Assembly (NCBI GenBank): GCA_907163375.1
Contig: CAJQUW010001141.1
Location: 107,317 to 171,316 of the forward strand
Direction: 5' to 3'
From: Prostheceraeus crozeri
Taxonomy: Eukaryota; Platyhelminthes; Polycladida; Euryleptidae
Length of the DNA: 64,000 bases
Shown piece after piece: positions 46,611 to 58,177 of this stretch. Both the position numbers and the translations under genes were made by a program. The notes beneath the pieces were generated by a model, which searched no databases, was not told the origin of the DNA, and saw nothing but the letters and a program-made list of their open reading frames with translations. The first letter of the stretch is position 1, and every line of letters begins with the position of its first letter.

Positions 46611-48900
46611 ATGGTTTGCACATTAATTTTTTCACTATCTTCCCCCTTTGACTTCACTATCTTGCCCCCCCCTTCACCCATGATATTTTTATAGACATTC
46701 TCAGATTTGATTTGAAATCATAGTCCTTGTTAGATAAGATCACTGTAAATTAAAAATCTGATTGAGAAGGGCGGTTCACCGAAATAATAATTACGAAGTG
46801 AAAACGAATTGTCTGTGAGTTGAGAGATAAACTAATTTCATTTCCTTTAATCAAAATGTTATCGAAATCTTTCTTTATAAGTTCGGTTAATATTGTGGGT
46901 AATTGACCTATGTTACAATGTGGAAAAAGAAAGGCAGAAATGTATCCCGTAATGATGATTTCTCTATCTATGCATGTGACAGACATTTTTGAAATCTCAG
47001 TCATTATATATCTACATGTGTATTCATAGCATTAACTGCCCGTTTTTTTCCTACATTGCTGCCGAGTTCATTACAATTATAGAATGATTCTTCCGGACAA
47101 TAATGCAGCATTATCATGGATTTTTGGGGCAGAAATATCAGACATAGACGAGGCTACGTTAACAGCCGAGACTGTCCGATATTTCTGCACTGTGAACGGT
47201 AAACCGTAAATATCCGTTAAAGTTTCACGATTTTCTGTAGTATGAACTGTTATGACGTCATCATTTTAACAAATTTTACGGAAATATTCTGTGAAGTTTA
47301 ACGCTTATTTTAGCTGTTTTTATCGGTGTACAGTTTACAGTGTACCCGCAAAATCCATAATACAGTGCTGTTGTATGTTGTTCTTAAGAAGCTGCTCTGT
47401 CAGACACTGAGGTGAGACAATCTGATGAAGAATTGCTGAAACATGCAACAGATGTAAAGATTCTTGCCGCAGGACAACCTATTGAAAGTTACTTTATCAA
47501 AAAAGGATTTAATATTTAAAGAGACATGATGGCAACCGTGAATCTTTATAAAGCACATCGATGCCTTCCCATTATCAATCATTCGAGCCACGTGACGAAT
47601 GACGATCCGTTCTAGTCCTCAATTATCATGAAATGTCGAATTTCTATGTACCTTTAGATAAGAATTTGTTTTGTTCGACCAATTCTTTGAAATTTCTCAC
47701 GGCGGCCATTGGACGTTTCTGAAATTATTAACAATATGACATATGTTTCTTAGCAATGGTGCAGTTTCAGCAAAGATTTCTCAAAATTACATTAGCGAAG
47801 GATTTAGAGAAGTACATAAACTGATTGCTGCGTGAAATTGCACCAAAAATAGGTAAGGATGGGGTATCTCCTCACGTTTTCAAAATTGTCTTAAGTCTGC
47901 AAAAATGTATCAATCGTCCCACAACTTCAGGTACGCATACCTGAGAATATTTTCTACCCATCTACAAACATTTATGCAAATCGGGCAAGCATTGTTTGAA
48001 TAAGAGACGATAGCGTGAAGTGTAGCGATGTCAGCAGCTTGCTCTGACTTCGTCTGTTCGGAGCACTACTCGCTTGTGCATTGCTCTCTCTCTCTCTCTC
48101 CTTCTTCGTTTCATCTACTATTTGAAATCTTCTCACGACCACAATCCCCAACACACCTCTTTTAAGCTAAGCATATTAGTGTAATGGATGCGGCCATCAC
48201 GAGTTGTCTTTGTTTACTTACAAATTGCTTTGTTAACTTAGCGTGCTCAAACGATAAGGTCACTGACAAGAGAGATCAAGAAACTGACATTGCTGACACT
48301 TCAAATACTTAGAATTAGAAAACTACTTGCTCGATTTGCATGCGTTTTGGCATGTGAGTAGAACATATCTTTACCTACGAGTGCTTAGAGTTTTGTGACG
48401 ATTGATTCACTTTTGAGGATTCTAGACAAATTTGAAAACGTGGGAGGAGATAAACCATAAGATCCTGCACATCTAACCATGTCTATTGAAGATCAACCAG
48501 CAGGATATTTATCGGTTTGAAAATATTTATGCGAGTTAAACACAAAGATCGGCAGAAGTTTTAGTCGGCTTTTTATTAAACCCTCCAGTTCGACTTCTTG
48601 AAAAGAACAACATACTGTTCAACATGTCTCTTTGAATAATCTATGTAGTGTCTTAAATGAGATGTTGAATGTTGTTAAACGGTTTCCCTGACAGTAAAAA
48701 GCTTTGATCAATTGTGCCCTTTTGAAGATGCAATCCTTAGTTCTTTACCCAAATTACTTCTGTTGAGACATCAACAAAATCAAAAGCCAAAGTTTTTGTA
48801 AAGCAAGTTTCGATTAAGCAGCATTTTTACCGTTTTGAAGATGTTCTGACACTGAGACATTCGAAGTGTTGAGTGGATATACATTACAATAACACGCAGT
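46611..48900. other. Mostly non-coding stretch
   Basis: Apart from the 155-bp inverted-repeat element at 47188 and a (CT)n run at 48084-48101, nothing was recognised. There is a short C-rich run near 46660. Confidence 0.35.
47188..47342. mobile_element. Miniature inverted-repeat element with CACTGT ends, 155 bp
   Basis: The left end reads CACTGTGAACGGTAAACCGT and the right end, reverse-complemented, CACTGTAAACTGTACACCGA. The match continues weakly through AAA...ATCCGTTAAA-like sequence, so most of the element is inverted repeat. No coding frame. The tip matches the elements at 12674 and 42247. Confidence 0.62.
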
Positions 48901-49222
48901 TTTAATAGCGGTTGTTTTCTTCAAAAATAGGTAATCATGGTCTTCAACTCAACAGAACTGTCCTTATCAGGTGTAATCCGGCAGTCAGAGCGAGTTTTTT
49001 AAGGACAGGCCGAAAATCTTACAATTATTTGAATGAGCTCAGTAGAAACCCATCACAGGTAACAAACACTTCATTATATTTCAAGTCAAATGCCACAGCA
49101 GGCAAATCTCACAGAAGGCAGGAATGATAGAACGGCCCGAGCAGAATGAAGTTGCAACCAGCTGTTATTTTTCCATGTCACGATTTGTGAATGACACAGT
49201 CGTGAGTGTGTTGTTTTATAAG

Positions 49223-49447
49223 CCATGTCCCTCGCCGTGGGTAAAGGTTCCGTCTGTTGGATGCATCTACATCAACAAGAAGCGTCAAACATGGACTGTT
49301 GCGGCTGCGGAATGTCGCTGCAGAGGATATTCTCTGTTGATATTCAAGGATGAAAAGGAATTCAACTTGATGTGGAAATATCTGAAAGTGGATGGCTGGT
49401 GTCCTTGGAGTGGCATCAGATGGAAGGAGGTGCAGTGGGTGATCTCT
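49223..49447 (+). CDS. C-type-lectin-like domain exon or fragment
   Basis: The plus strand reads CPSPWVKVPSVGCIYINKKR, then TWTVAAAECRCRGYSLLIF, KDEKEFNLMW and WCPWSGIRWKE. Spaced C-x-W, GCxY, TWxxAxxxC, G-x-L and W-x-GI residues fit the first half of a C-type lectin fold, used for binding sugars or other ligands outside the cell. A possible acceptor (TTGTTTTATAAG) precedes it. The calcium-binding EPN/WND half is not present; the frame stops at 49469 and no continuing exon was found. It could be one exon of a host lectin gene or a processed or truncated pseudogene. A GTGCAG after WKE could be a donor. Confidence 0.48.
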
Positions 49448-49482
49448 CGTTGCAACTTCTTTTTTTGATAACTGTCAATTGA

Positions 49483-49838
49483 TGAAGACAAATTTTGATG
49501 ATCAAAATGATAAAGGTCAATTTTCTCAAAGCTCAATTCAGTCAATGCCTTCTTCATCACAGACATCTCCATACAATGTTTCGTCCTCGACTTTGATATC
49601 TTCTTCATTTCACTCCGCAGCTCCTTCACTTGGGCCGTTATTCCATTCGCGAAAGTCAAAAACAACTTCTTCATATCAGCCTTTTTTCTGAGGTAATCAA
49701 ACTTCTCTTCACTGTCTGTTTTCGCTTCCTTTTGTGCTGCTTCAAACCTTGAGAGGATTGCTTGCTCTTGTCCACAAGATCTCGCGTCTTCTCGATCATC
49801 TCATTCACGTACAAGATGTACAGGAGGATTCTCTGCAT
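49483..49838 (-). pseudogene. Coiled-coil protein fragment, minus strand
   Basis: After a possible acceptor (CTCGGCTACACAG) the minus strand reads MQRILLYILYVNEMIEKTRD and LVDKSK. In another frame it continues SRFEAAQKEAKTDSEEKFDY, LRKKADMKKLFLTFANGITA and QVKELRSEMKKI. Charged heptad-like spacing suggests a coiled coil. The frame change falls near 49760, so the piece is broken or spliced there. The family is not recognised; it may be a fragment of a host gene related to the nearby lectin-like locus or an unrelated duplicate. Confidence 0.3.
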
Positions 49839-49955
49839 CTGTGTAGCCGAGGATTACCAAAGACACGAAGACAATCTCCAACATTCAAATCAAATTCATC
49901 GAGGAGGGGAAACGAAGACTGTGTTATCGCAATTGATATTCGAGGCTTGCAAATG

Positions 49956-50239
49956 ATTTAAATACATTTCCGCCGTCACCCAGGTCTTCGCCTTATCGGG
50001 ATGGTGGCAGAATGATGTAAATATTGATGTGAATTCTGATTTCCGACACGACGTTACTCGGACTGTTTATCGAAGTTTCAATGCACTCGGATGATGAATT
50101 TAAATGCATCTCCGCCGTCACCCAGGTCTTCGCCTTATCGGGATGGTGGCAGAATGATGTAAATATTGATGTGAATTCTGATTTCCGACACGACGTTACT
50201 CGGACTGTTTATCGAAGTTTCAATGCTCTTGGATGATGT
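49956..50239 (+). repeat. Tandem duplication, two copies of a 142-bp unit
   Basis: 49956-50097 and 50098-50239 are nearly identical, with only a handful of differences, all near the two edges of the unit. The low divergence means a recent duplication. A third partial match (CAAGTTTCAATGCT) follows at about 50239. The unit has no recognised function. Confidence 0.9.
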
Positions 50240-50614
50240 CAAGTTTCAATGCTGCCTGATAAGAAAATCATCGTGTTGCATTTTCCAGATATTTGAGGAA
50301 TATATGCACTGAAAAGAGAAACTATTCGAAGGTATCCGACTATAAATCACTTCACATTCCACTAAACAAAAATACAACGCATGAAGATTTTGTCATCCTC
50401 AAGGATGAAGAGCAGGTCGCGTGCTGCAATCGATTTGGCAGTTTGCTCTCTTCACTTTAATTGTTTCTGATCAAATCATGCGTCTGCCTGCTCATGCCGA
50501 ACCGCATTAACAGAAATACACCCATTTGGAGAAATGACGGAAGAGCATTTGCAGAATAATGTTCAATAGCCTGAAGTCTAGAGAGTCAAAATATTAACAC
50601 TAGAAGACCGAAGC

Positions 50615-50806
50615 GCGTCAATTGACGCAAAGTCAGTTCATTTTTCATGTTTTTAAGTTACTCTGTGACATTTATCCAATGAAACTTCCTGACTTTTAAT
50701 ATTTTCCTTAGTTCTTACTATTCTAAAAGTAACAGCCCTCTCGGACATCTATTTGACATAGAAATCTCTTGACTTCCTAGAAAGCCTGAGTGCGTCAATT
50801 GACGCA
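50615..50806 (+). repeat. PB5 left subterminal palindromes
   Basis: GCGTCAATTGACGC at 50615-50628 and TGCGTCAATTGACGCA at 50791-50806 are perfect palindromes. The second contains two inverted TGCGT words, the motif reported for DNA binding by the cysteine-rich domain of moth piggyBac transposase. Confidence 0.85.
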
Positions 50807-51119
50807 TTGTATTCCTAAAGTCGGATAACACAGTATCAAGTTTTCTTATAGCTATGCAAAGCATTAAATTAAACTCCAAAGCAATCCTTTAGGCGTCATC
50901 AGTCAACTGAAAACACAATAGATTCAATAGATATCTAATGTCAGAGCGGCAACAAGCATCCGCATAGATATATTGAGAGCAATCTTCGTGTTTATGAATG
51001 AATTGCTTGCGGCAATATATAATTGTCCTCTATCTGTGTCAGGATTTTGAAAATGATCGATCAATAATAAAATGTTCATTTCAAGCACTTTAGCGTCATT
51101 TGACATACAAGGAAAACAA

Positions 51120-52819
51120 ATGGCTAGACGAGCAAAACATTCCGCTTTTAGAGCTTCACAATTGCTTCAAGATCTCAATACAGACGATAGTGACAACGGA
51201 GACGATGAGAATGAAGCAATCCCAGCTGAAAACATTGTTGACCAACATGACGTCGATGAATCCTGCAGTAGTAACGATGACTCCATTGATGATATTCCGC
51301 CGTTATCTCAGCGAATACCCGGAACAGAAATCGATAGTGAAGGTGATACTGACAGGCCTACGTCCGCAGCCAGTCTCGTTGGAAAAGACGGCACTGTCTG
51401 GAACAAACTTGCTAATTCTCCTTCAAGCACAGGTCGACGTGATGCCCAAAATATTTTACGACGTCAACCAGGTCCAACGTCATATGCAACTTCACGTATT
51501 AGTGATCCCTTGTCGGCTTTCCGCTTATTGATCAATGAGCCGATGCTACGAAAAATTTGTAAATACACAACATCAGAAGGTCAGAGCTTCAAATCCGATT
51601 GGAAAATTGACCCATCTGAATTAGACACTTTTTTGGACTTTGGATTGCTCGCGGCATTTTGGGATGCAAGAATCTTCCTCTTCGAGAATTTTGGTCCAAA
51701 CAGTGGGGAAATGTATTGTTTACCGACCATATGAGCAGAGATCGGTTCATGGAGATCAAACGCTTTCTTCGCTTCGATGATAAGACTACGAGAAAATCAA
51801 GGACAGAGAACAACAAATTTTGCTTGATTTCTGATCTTTGGTATGATTTCATAGATAGATGCCAGATTTCTTTCTACCCATCTGAGTATCTAACTATTGA
51901 TGAACAGCTTCTCCCATGCAAAGCCAGGTGTGGATTTCTTCAATACATGGCCAATAAGCCAGATAAATTTGGCATTAAATTTTGGTTTATGGTGGATCTT
52001 CAGACCAAATATCTATATAACGTTTTCCCATACTTAGGAAGAGACTCAACACGTGTTGACAGTATTTCTACTGATGTTGTGATGAAGTTACTAAAACCGG
52101 TAGAAGGAAATGGACACACCATTACAACTGATAACTTTTTCACTAGCCTTTCATTGGCTAAACAACTTGCAAGCAAACATACTTCGATTATCGGTACTTT
52201 CCGATCAAATCGACGAGAGCTGCCTCCATTGGTCCATGATAAACCATCTTTGCATCATACCGATGTACTCAAGAATGCCGATTCATCAGCCACATTGACT
52301 GTTTATCAGTGCAAAAAGAACAAAAAAGTTACAATACTAAGCACTCTTCATCATACAGTGACTATCCCTACTGCTGACAATCAGAAGTGCAAGCCTGAGA
52401 CAGTTTTACTATACAACGCAACGAAATCGGGAGTCGATGTCTTAGATCAAATGTTGCGCCTGTATTCGGTGAAGCCAGCGTGTCGAAGATGGCCAGTTCA
52501 TGTGTTCTCCAATATTATGGATATCGCTTTAGTCAATTCTTGGGTATTGTACAAAGAGGTGACTAAGACCAACATGAGTCGACGCTCATATATTCAAGAA
52601 GTGGTAGAGCAACTTCTCAAAAGCAAGCAAGTCAAGGAAAAAACTCGAAAACGAGCAGTGGCCTTTGACAACAATCAAAGAAATGTACGGCAAAGATTGA
52701 CATGCTCATCTGGTGAATGTAAGCGCAATCGTACCTTAGATCGGTGTCAGCTTTGTACCGCCCAGTTTGCGGACGTTGTACAATTCGAATGTGCAATAAA
52801 TGCAAGTAGGCCTAAGTAA
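51120..52819 (+). pseudogene. piggyBac transposase with two frame changes (PB5)
   Basis: ATG at 51120 starts MARRAKHSAFRASQLLQDLN, followed by an acidic region and the conserved LRRQPGPTSYATSRI. The frame changes near 51655-51665 (51072-51734 frame to 51659-52819 frame). The second part holds all catalytic regions: TIDEQ, TTDNFFTS and KSGVDVLDQ. The start of the cysteine-rich tail (CSSGECKRN, RCQLC) is in this frame, but its end (RPVCGRCTIRMCNKCK, stop at 52809) lies in another, so a second frame change sits near 52760. The core is otherwise well preserved. ATG at 51120 is preferred over 51072 because family similarity starts there. Confidence 0.9.
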
Positions 52820-53130
52820 TCCGGATGTTCATATGATTCTCTATTAGTTCTGTTTGTGAAATATGAATCCATTTGCAATTCAAATTATTGATAATGACTT
52901 TTATTTTTTCAAATTGGGAAATAATGCTAAGTGTTACTTGCGAATTGGGAATTTTATGGTTTTTAATATTCTAACTCAGTAGTGTTTACACATTTCTAAA
53001 CTAATTTGGAATAGATCCCTACCATATAGAAATCATTAATTACTTCATTATCTATTGCAAAAGTATCTCATATAGCCTACTTATATCATACTCGTAGTTT
53101 TGACCGATATTATGATTATGATTTTAGAAA

Positions 53131-53146
53131 TGCGTCAATTGACGCA
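53131..53146 (+). repeat. PB5 right subterminal palindrome
   Basis: TGCGTCAATTGACGCA, identical to the inner left copy at 50791, about 30 bases inside the right terminal repeat. Confidence 0.85.
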
Positions 53147-53604
53147 CTTCAGGCTTTCTAGTAAGATTGAAATTTCAGGTCTTCTAGTGCTAATGGGAAG
53201 ATTCCTGCTAGTCAAAATGATTAAACTGTTGTGTCAAATAGCCTGTACTTCGGACAGCATCGTCCAATTTACCAATCCACCTGCCTGAAAAATGACAAGT
53301 ATTTTGACATGATTCAGTCAGAGATATCAGTCTGAATCGGCTATTTTTCACTGAGAACTGCAAGATGTTTGCCAGTTGGGGAAATGTTAACTCTGGAACA
53401 TGTTCAGGCTACTTCATTCAACCGTTACTACCTGAACTAGTTAGTTTGAAGATGTCGAGATTTGCGTTAACAGCATGGCGATTCTCATTGCCTATGCATA
53501 GATATACTACGTCTAACCTCATTGAACTCTTGATATAAGGGACACGTATAAATAATGCAAGATATCTAAGCGACGTTCAACTCCCATACCATGTACTGAA
53601 CTGG

Positions 53605-53627
53605 CATGGACTTCTATAATATAGCAT
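53605..53627 (-). repeat. Copy of one arm of the 55141 hairpin
   Basis: The reverse complement reads ATGCTATATTATAGAAGTCC followed by ATG, identical to the left arm at 55141-55163. Flanking bases also match: CCCAG versus TCCAG on one side, and an AGATATCT word further out. It lacks the second arm. Confidence 0.65.
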
Positions 53628-53934
53628 CTGGGCAGAAATCTGAAAGATATCATTGACCCTTCTATAAGAAATGAGGCTGACTTTTTGAATCGATGTCATT
53701 CATACAGAAGTTATGTGCATTGTATTCTTGATATTCTTGCTCTGCGGGCGTTGTTAATTACTGTTTTTCAAATCATCAGCGATGTTTGTGGAGAAAGGAA
53801 AATGCTGAGCACATGCTCTGTGTTTGTGTACCGGTACAAGAATGACAGTAAATTTAAAAACTCTCATACATAATAAAAACCCTTACATTTCATTGCTTAT
53901 CTTTGAAAAATAAGCCACAGAATCCATCGATAAA

Positions 53935-54110
53935 GAACAATGTGATTTACGCCGACGACCAAACCAAAATTATTCTTCTTTGATGGCAAAGTGAATACAT
54001 TCGCATGTCTTCCTCAGGAAGAAGAAGAAGAAATTTCAATCAATATGGAAGCATAGGCCTCAAATGTGAAATGAAAACTGACTTCGTTCGTCGCCTCAAA
54101 TTAAACTGAA
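53935..54110 (+). pseudogene. Possible LINE reverse-transcriptase scrap
   Basis: One frame reads VIYADDQTKII, then a stop, then about 40 codons later GLKCEMKTDFV. A YADD catalytic box followed at this spacing by a GLK-x-N/E-x-K-T motif is typical of LINE reverse transcriptases. The rest is too decayed to classify. Confidence 0.35.
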
Positions 54111-55140
54111 AGATGTGTGGATACGAGTAAGACTATACTCGCACTTTATGAATTTCGGAGTGACAGAAATCTGATTGCAAGGTTACAGACGAGTATATTC
54201 TCCTGAACTCATCCTTGCAACGATCGAAGAATTCAACACAATAAAGATCATGAACTTTTTTATCTTATTTTACTCAGTGATTTTAGACCCTATATGGGTA
54301 ATGCATATCTCATAGGATGGATCATGAAATTTCATTAAGTGATGCAAAAGTAACACAAGTTTGCAGTGCTATTGCCTTATCTTCTATCACACAATCGAAA
54401 TGAGCACCCTGTATGGATATGGCTATTTCTGAATAATATTTATAAAATAAAGAGCTCGATTCTATCCTGGTGCATGTTGCATCAATAATCTAAGCGTCTA
54501 TGCGCCACTATGGCATTAAAGGCAAGGCAGCAAACAGATGTAGTGTTTTCTTTGGTGTTGGTTTTTCGAAAGTTTCCGAATGAATACCGTCATTTTAGGA
54601 AGCAAAACCAAAACCAATAACCAATCCACGAATCAACGTAGCACTTAGTGTTATTTGATGTGCTGCTTTACTTGGAAAAGGGAAGGTATGACCTAATATT
54701 TGTAAAAAAGTGTAAACCTGCAAGTTTGTTTCCAAAGGATTAGTTGTTTGCCTTTGATTATTGATTAACTCTCTTGCGTGTTCGTAATTATTTTCTGTAA
54801 ATAGCACTCCAATGTTTTATATAATTCAAAAAATAGCAGCCAACAGATCTCTATGTGAATGACATTGATTGATACATGAATAAGTTTCCTCAGATAACTC
54901 ATTTGCCAATGTGCAAAAGACGACTGAAAATTCTGATCAGAGTCTCACCAATGGGCAAAGTCAGACTGAAAAAGAGACTATAGGAATTATACTTCAAAAT
55001 TGATGTAAATCGGCATGATCTTCCAGATATAGTTACACATTATCACGAAAATTAATCAATCGATACATGCTTAAATGCATCAATATGAAATACAATATCA
55101 GCCTCATCTCGTATACGTGCTATTTTAGATATCTGTCCAG

Positions 55141-55200
55141 ATGCTATATTATAGAAGTCCATGGAACTGGAGACCATTGACATGGATTTCTATATAGCAT
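55141..55200. repeat. Compact 60-nt hairpin
   Basis: The arms ATGCTATATTATAGAAGTCC(ATG) and (CATG)GATTTCTATATAGCAT pair over about 20 bases with a 3-base bulge and one mismatch, leaving a 17-base loop. The size resembles a microRNA precursor, but the partial copy at 53605 makes a small transposon end equally likely. Confidence 0.55.
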
Positions 55201-57789
55201 AATATATCGGGATGAGACACTACCGAGGTTGCTGGGAACAGTGCTGGAGAATGATTCCCACTCTGTAAGCCTGATTTGCATCAATTAAGAATCTTGGATG
55301 CTTAGCTTTGTCATTGCAGATCTTTTTGAAAGTTGACATCTCACAAGAAACATTTGAATTGTCAATTTCAGTTCATTTAAAAAGTTAAGAATCTGATGGC
55401 GTCGAATGAGCTGCTGCTGCAGACATTTCTCAGCTCAGTGTCAATTAGCAGCAGAATGGTTCTGAATTCTGAAAAGAAATTGAACAGAAACGTCTTCATT
55501 CAAATTTCACTACCTGAATGAATAGTTTTCACTGCATCCTTACATCAATTTTTACATTACGAACGAGAGAGAAATTAATGCAGTCAAACATTGAGGCATG
55601 CCAATGATAAACGTCAAACTATCATCTTCACTGTTACTGTGTTGTACAGAACAACAATCACATTCTTCTAAATTTCTTCTATCAATTGATATCATTCTAA
55701 TGTTGGCGGCCAATAGTTCACAAATCAATTTTTATCCATTCCTATATGATGATGTTGACATGGACATCTCTAACTCTGTGTAAATGCTCGAAATGCAGTT
55801 ATGTGAAATACGTGTAGGACTAATCAGTGTTCCAACAAAATTAGAAAAGCAATGATCATTGTTCCTCCAACTTTACTGCAACACCAACCACCGACTTTGT
55901 TCTATGAACTGACAATGTTTTCGATTACACAGCCAGCGTAAAGGTCCTAACTGGCTGTCTGTGACCAACATGGACAACATCCGTTCAACCGTGGTTTCCA
56001 CTCCGTCAGCGTTAGCAACTGATAAATTAATGATAAAATGTCAAATATATGATAAAATCAAGCATCAAAAAGAACGCTACACTGTAAATCACAAAGTCCC
56101 ATTTAGGCATGAATCTTAGTACTAACCTGACGAGTACCAGAATACCGTAATTAAATTCACAGAAGTACTAAAATGCTTTCTGAGAACTAATATGATGAAG
56201 CATCAATATCAGTAAATTCAGTGAGTCAGGGAAAGAGAGAGAAGGTGAGGCTTTACAGCTTAAGCCCCACTCTTAAAATGATGGAGAATCCTTCAATAGC
56301 CCTTCCAGCTATTCAATGCCGGGAAAAGTTAAAATTGTCCATAATAGGTATTGAGGTGAAAGTTGCGATCGAGACTATGTCTAGAGTATCTACATTTAGA
56401 ATAGACCATTGCTCTTTGTGAAATATCGCAGGCAATTTTCATAAATCAAAGAGACTTGCCATATAGCTATTAATGATATACCATTGCTATTACTATATGC
56501 AACCAACTCTTACATGAAAATGGTAGCAGCAATAATTAGTTCATTGAAAATTCTAAAATCCTTTAATTTAGTTGAATTATCATTCCAAATATTCGGTTTA
56601 TTTATTCTTAGTATTGGGTTTATTAATTAATTCTGATTCAAGGCCAGTTAGTTAATATGAATGTTGCACGCAAGTAGCAGCTTTCAAACTTAGCATGAAT
56701 GCGTAAATTGCTTCCCTAAGTCAAAAATTATTTCCTCCACCAAAATCATTTGAATATTTGAATATTTTTGGTATTTGGCATATTGTTACAATATATTTGA
56801 AAGAGAGCTGGAAAAAGGAGAGACGAGGGAGAGAGAGCGATTAGGAATTGGATGTAGCTGATTTGTATACAGCCCCACTCCACTTTGATTTTCGTTCCAC
56901 CAACGCTGCAGCACAATGCAGATTTTTGGGAAGTGAGCGGCCGAATTTGATCATCAGGACACTGAACTTTATTTTGATGACAATTTTGTACCCGAAAGTC
57001 ATATCCTTAACTAAACATGTTTTTGATGTCTCCAAAAACTCTAATGTCATCAGACCGACGCATTTTTCGGACATTTAATCCCATGCTTTTGAATATGTTA
57101 CAAGAATTTCAATCTACGAGTACATCCTCAATCCGTGGGCAAATACGAACGGAAGCAGATGAGAAAGAAACTCAGTGAAGCAATTTCTAATTGCACCAGA
57201 ACGCATGAACAATCAATTGCACGCAATTGTAAGCGACATCACAAAACTTTCTGAAGATACATAGACTCCTCACTTTCTTGTAAGCCTTCTGTAGTGCCTG
57301 ATTTGAAACCTGATGTCATTTTTCTGTATGTGACTCCGAAATTGCTGACACTTTTTCAGTTTTTCGCAATGATGGTGTTACTCCTACCTCTTGCGACTAC
57401 CCAGTTTCACATCAAATGTCAAATTTAAGTGTCACTAAAAATATTGTTTGCTTTCATATAAAGAGTTTGAATCCTTTTCAACGTCTGGCCCTGACGGTAT
57501 TTTGAATAAAATGTTAATTGAAGGTGGTCCATGCCATCCTTATTTTTGAAAAGCTTTTTAAGTCGGAATGTTCTAATTACAGACCCATAAGCCTTACTTC
57601 TTCAGCTTTTAAGATATTAGAGAGTTGTTAAGTGTTATTCTTGATCATGTCATCCCACATTCGTTATTAAATAACTTGCAACATGGTTTTTTACCTGGTC
57701 GATCAAGCACCACTTCTCTTTTGACTTTTCCTGATTGCATTTCATCTTCTGTAGTTAATGGAAACTGCTTTGACGTAATTTGTATAGAC

Positions 57790-58112
57790 TTGTGATAGTA
57801 TTGCTCCAATATCCATACAACGAGATCATCAAGCAATGAAGTTTTTCAGTTCCATGCAGTAACCCGACCGCATTCTGAATTTCTTGGTTCCACCACATTT
57901 GGTCAACTCCGGAAAACTCCTCATGCCCCGAGCTAATGTCCATCAACTCAACTATTTTGTTCCTCACTGTACTATTTGACTTTGATTTAAATATTTCATA
58001 TTGCGTCAATTTACATTACTTTTGTGTCCTTTCGTCCATTGCCGCATCATTTTCTTTCTGCCAATGTATAGCCTTGTACTGATTATTTCATTCAATCAAT
58101 AAACGTTTGTTG

Positions 58113-58174
<62 letters not shown>
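57790..58174 (+). mobile_element. Retroelement 3' end nested in LINE-A, with (CTA)n tail
   Basis: About 385 bases split the LINE-A reverse transcriptase between CIDL and FCKAFDK. Its plus strand has a short coding-like piece (RILNFLVPPHLVNSGKLLMP ... LNYFVP), then a non-coding tail with CAATAAACG and about 20 CTA units (58113-58174). A 3' microsatellite tail and 5' truncation fit a LINE inserted by target-primed reverse transcription. The target duplication is at most ACTT. Confidence 0.55.
58113..58174 (+). repeat. (CTA)n microsatellite
   Basis: About 20 uninterrupted CTA units, read as the 3' tail of the nested retroelement. Confidence 0.95.

Positions 58175-58177
<3 letters not shown>

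Larger units (their letters stand above)
50594..53193 (+). mobile_element. PB5, nearly intact piggyBac transposon
   Basis: The ends read CACTAGAAGACC at 50598-50609 and its reverse complement at 53178-53189. The left flank is TTAA (50594-50597); the right flank is CTAA (53190-53193), one change from TTAA. The length is about 2.6 kb. A palindrome with core GCGTCAATTGACGC occurs twice near the left end and once near the right. The longer block CTAGAAAGCCTGA...TGCGTCAATTGACGCA at about 50778-50806 is repeated inverted at 53131-53162. The transposase has all catalytic residues and only two frame changes, so the insertion is fairly young. Confidence 0.92.
53194..57139. other. Largely non-coding stretch
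   Basis: It holds a LINE scrap (53935-54110), two copies of a short inverted-repeat motif (53605 and 55141) and a GA-rich run at 56816-56838. No host exon was recognised; the 61-79-codon open frames here show no similarity I can name. Confidence 0.35.

Noticed and set aside
48905-49127. Short exon-like frames before the lectin-like fragment
   Set aside because: Donor-like GTGTAA and GTAACA sites exist, but the phases do not give a consistent chain into the lectin-like exon.
56841-57078. Overlapping 76-79-codon frames on both strands
   Set aside because: Neither resembles a known protein; they lie next to a GA-rich run and may be the decayed upstream part of LINE-A, which I could not show.
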